A stretch of 20,003 bases of DNA from UBA6164 sp964527325 (GTDB lineage Bacteria > Patescibacteriota > Gracilibacteria > BD1-5 > UBA6164), in the NCBI GenBank assembly GCA_964527325.1, contig CAZGNU010000029.1:1-20003 (forward strand), given 5' to 3'. The translations under genes were made by a program, and so were the position numbers. Positions 17,711 to 20,003 of this stretch are shown one piece after another. A model generated the notes under the pieces. It was given only the letters and a program-made list of their open reading frames with translations. It made no database searches and had not been told where the DNA came from. Within the stretch, counting starts at the first letter, position 1; every line of letters begins with the position of its first letter.

Positions 17711-18439
17711 ATGGTTATTCAAAAAAAGGCAATAGAAAATCCAGCATTAATTGAAAAATTTGAGAAATTATTGTCTGATTTAAAAATAAAACATAATAAT
17801 ATTTCACCATATATTTTAGCATTCATTCATAGGTCAGTAGTAAATGAAAGGGCTAATTATGCTCCAGAACACAATGAAAGACTGGAGTTTTTATGAGATG
17901 CCGTTTTGGAACTTGTTATTACTAATAATTTATATAATGATTATCCAGAAAAAACTGAAGGAGAATTAACTGATATAAGAAGTGCTCTTGTAAGATGAAC
18001 AAATTTATCAAAGATTGCACGACAATTAAATTTTTCTGAATATTTAATACTTTGAAAATGAGAAGAAATGACTGGTTGAAGAACAAATGATTATTTGTTA
18101 GCTAATGTAGTAGAGTCTATTTTATGAGCAATTTATTTAGATTTATGAATAGAAAAAGCGACGAACTTTGTAGATAAATACATTTATCCAACAATTACTA
18201 ATATCCTAAAATATAATCGTACAAAAGACTTTAAAACTACAATTCAAGAATTTGCACAAGCAAAATATGATATAACACCATCATATAAGGTAATAAGTGA
18301 ATCATGATTAGATCATAATAAAACCTTTAAAGTTTGAGTATATCTAGATAAAAAACTTATTTGAAAATGAATTTGAACTAGTAAGAAAAAAGCTCAAGAA
18401 AAAGCTGCAGAATCTTGATTTAATAGTATAAATAAATAA
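17711..18439 (+). CDS. rnc: Ribonuclease III
   Basis: 242 residues. The endonuclease domain has the family signature NERLEFLGDAVLEL (residues 55-68), in which the invariant Gly before the Asp is a TGA codon. A second catalytic block is NVVESILGAIYLDLG. The C-terminal double-stranded-RNA-binding domain runs from TTIQEFAQAKY to GTSKKKAQEKAAESGF. It cleaves dsRNA, for example in rRNA precursor processing. By my count 13 of its 15 glycines are TGA, a good measure of the host's normal usage. The YggT gene starts 3 bases after its stop. Confidence 0.95.
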
Positions 18440-18442
18440 AAA

Positions 18443-18730
18443 ATGATTATTTTAATGGCAATTATAGTTTTATTAGAACTAATATCATATATAGTAATAT
18501 TTGATGTTATTTTATCATGGTTAGTTTTATTAGGTATAAGATTTAGACCTAAATTTATTGCTGACATCATAAATCCTCTATATAAAAGTGTAAAAAAAAT
18601 ATTACCTACTGCTTTTTGACCTCTAGATTTTACCCCTATCATAGTAATAATACTTTTGATATTTTTAAAATGAGTGATTTTTATTCTTTTTCCAGAAGTT
18701 CAAGTTGAGTTTAGTAAGTTAATTAAATAG
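18443..18730 (+). CDS. YggT-family membrane protein
   Basis: 95 residues with two hydrophobic helices (residues about 3-31 and 68-84) joined by a loop: FDVILSWL, NPLYKSVKKILPTAFGPLDFTPII. The S-W and the NP-Y-----ILP-x-GxxDFTP steps are typical of YggT/CcmF-like small membrane proteins often found near division genes. Its exact role is not known. It is tightly packed between rnc (3 bases) and the SEDS gene (5 bases), so it is co-transcribed. Confidence 0.85.
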
Positions 18731-18735
18731 AATAA

Positions 18736-19950
18736 ATGAAAAAAAATGTTGATTATAAATTATTTTTTATAGTACTTATACTGATTATATTCGGGATGAT
18801 AATGATTTCATCAGTATCAGTATATTCATCATTCAGAGTAACAAACAAAATGGCAGAAGCATGATTTATAGAAAATGCTTACAATTATTTTTATGTACTT
18901 AGAAATATTTGACACGTAATTATTTCTATGATTATGTTATGAGTTATAGTAAAAATAAAATACAGTTTTTTTGAAAAATATTATAAACAAATTTTTGGTT
19001 TTTCAATTATGTTACTTATTATTGTTTTAATATTATGAGCTACATATAAATGAGCAAGATGATGGATAAGTATACCATGAGTTCCTTTCAATATTCAACC
19101 AACAGAATTTTTAAAACTTGCTCTTATTGTATTTTTTGCATCATTCTTAAAAAAATATAAATGACACCTTACTGATTTTAATAATTGATATTTACCATTC
19201 ATGACTTTTTTATGAATTGTAGTTTTTTTAGTATGATTACAGCCAGATTTTGGTACTATAATGGTCATTGTACCAGTTTCAATAATTATGTATTTTTATG
19301 CATGAATAAATATTAAGCATTTATTAGTAACAATAATTGTATGATTTTTAATGATTCTTACTATCTATTCTATATGAAATTATGATGAAAAAACTGGTAA
19401 AAATTTAAATACCTTAGGTTATGTCACTCAAAGAATTGATAACTTTCTTGCAGATAATGAAGAAGCAATAAACAAGAAAAAGATAAACTATCAAACAGAA
19501 CAAGCTCTTATAGCAATATGAAGCTGATGATTTACATGACTATGATTTGGTCAGTCAATTCAAAAATTTTGATATCTACCAGAAGTACAATGAGATTTTA
19601 TTTTCTCAGTAATAATTGAAGAATTGTGATTTATATGATGATTAGTACTTATGTCAATGTACTTATATATATGATATAGATGATTTTATATAGCATCCAG
19701 GGTTTCTGACTTATTTGCAAAATATTCAGCTGTATGAATTTCTTCACGGATATTAATACAAGCATTTATAAATATATGAGTAAATCTAAATATAGTTCCT
19801 CTTACATGAATTACATTACCATTTATTAGCTACGGTTGATCGTCTCTACTTTCTTTAGTGCTTTGATTAGCTTTACTATTAAATATATCTAGATATGTAA
19901 ATGATAACAATCAATTTGAAAGAGTAAATAGAAGTAAATTTATGTTTTAA
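18736..19950 (+). CDS. ftsW: SEDS-family protein, FtsW/RodA type (peptidoglycan glycosyltransferase)
   Basis: 404 residues with about ten membrane helices. SEDS signatures are present: KGARRWISIPG, NIQPTEFLKLALI and GLQPDFGTIMVI (the loop with the catalytic Asp). EQALIAIGSGGFTGLGFGQS and KFGYLPEVQGDFIFSVIIEELGF follow, then the C-terminal NIVPLTGITLPFISYGGSS. SEDS proteins polymerise lipid II into glycan strands with a partner class-B PBP, in division (FtsW) or elongation (RodA). The family cannot be split securely by eye; FtsW is slightly favoured by the GITLPFISYGGSS ending. Most glycines are TGA. It follows YggT in one operon and a MutS-like start follows. Confidence 0.92.
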
Positions 19951-19959
19951 ATAATAATT

Positions 19960-20003
19960 ATGACATTAACTCCGGCAATGGCACAATATTATGAATTAAA
20001 AGA
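19960..20003 (+). CDS. mutS: Probable MutS (DNA mismatch repair), first codons only
   Basis: Only 14 full codons are inside the window: MTLTPAMAQYYELK. LTP-M--QY--LK is the typical opening of MutS (domain I, which recognises mismatches). It begins 9 bases after the SEDS stop. The call rests on this short stretch only. Confidence 0.55.
   Translation, partial: MTLTPAMAQYYELK

Noticed and set aside
986..20003. Many short standard-code open frames on both strands (for example 2524-2706, 8764-8982, 11099-11365, 13317-13532, 16058-16321)
   Set aside because: They lie opposite or across longer code-25 genes with clear family motifs and show no motifs of their own.
1..20003. Genetic code 4 (TGA = Trp)
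   Set aside because: TGA falls on invariant glycines in RNase III, the SEDS protein and the kinase boxes, and TGG encodes the expected Trp residues.

Overview
The window reads as a Patescibacteria (CPR) genome that uses genetic code 25 (UGA = glycine), i.e. the Absconditabacteria (SR1) / Gracilibacteria (BD1-5) group. Under the standard code almost every gene breaks at TGA. Read as Gly, TGA restores long family-typical proteins and falls on invariant glycines, for example the RNase III signature (ERLEFLGDAV), the nucleophile elbow of the alpha/beta hydrolase (GHSNGG) and the FtsW/RodA core. Trp is still TGG and all stops are TAA or TAG. DNA is very AT-rich, and most genes have an A-rich leader with no Shine-Dalgarno.

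Layout. (1) 1-985: two tandem small genes of the DsrC/TusE family. They use no TGA codons and have clear Shine-Dalgarno sites, unlike the rest of the window. A strong hairpin terminator follows. (2) 986-1789: alpha/beta hydrolase with a G-rich mobile repeat sitting in frame. (3) 1866-5920: tightly packed envelope operon: MurF-like ligase with a membrane N-terminal domain, DegT/DnrJ-type PLP aminotransferase, FemAB-type aminoacyl (lipid II) transferase. The aminotransferase is interrupted by what looks like a scaffold misjoin: a piece of rpoA, ten Ns and a 24-bp duplicated flank. (4) 5989-7920: very long nitronate-monooxygenase-like flavoprotein with a cysteine-rich C-terminal extension. (5) 8010-8960 (minus): SPFH/band-7 protein, divergent from an unknown soluble protein (9089-9697). 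(6) 9721-12257: two paralogous multi-pass membrane proteins (EamA/DMT-like) and a degraded MFS transporter. (7) 12301-13683: UDP-GlcNAc 2-epimerase. (8) 16689-13703 (minus): response regulator, sensor histidine kinase and a membrane-anchored coiled-coil protein, one operon. (9) 16828-20003: housekeeping run: bL32, NusB, RNase III, YggT, FtsW/RodA-type SEDS protein and the first codons of a MutS-like gene.

Functionally the window centres on envelope building (MurF-like, FemAB, SEDS, YggT, epimerase, SPFH) plus RNA and translation housekeeping. The most unusual items are the foreign-looking DsrC/TusE pair, the stem-loop repeat family with compensatory base changes, the membrane MurF operon and the rpoA/N-gap misassembly. 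No rRNA, tRNA, CRISPR array or transposase was seen. No stretch longer than about 300 bases lacks a gene or gene remnant; the longest spacers are 1-146, 8961-9088, 16690-16827 and 17598-17710 and hold candidate promoters and terminators.
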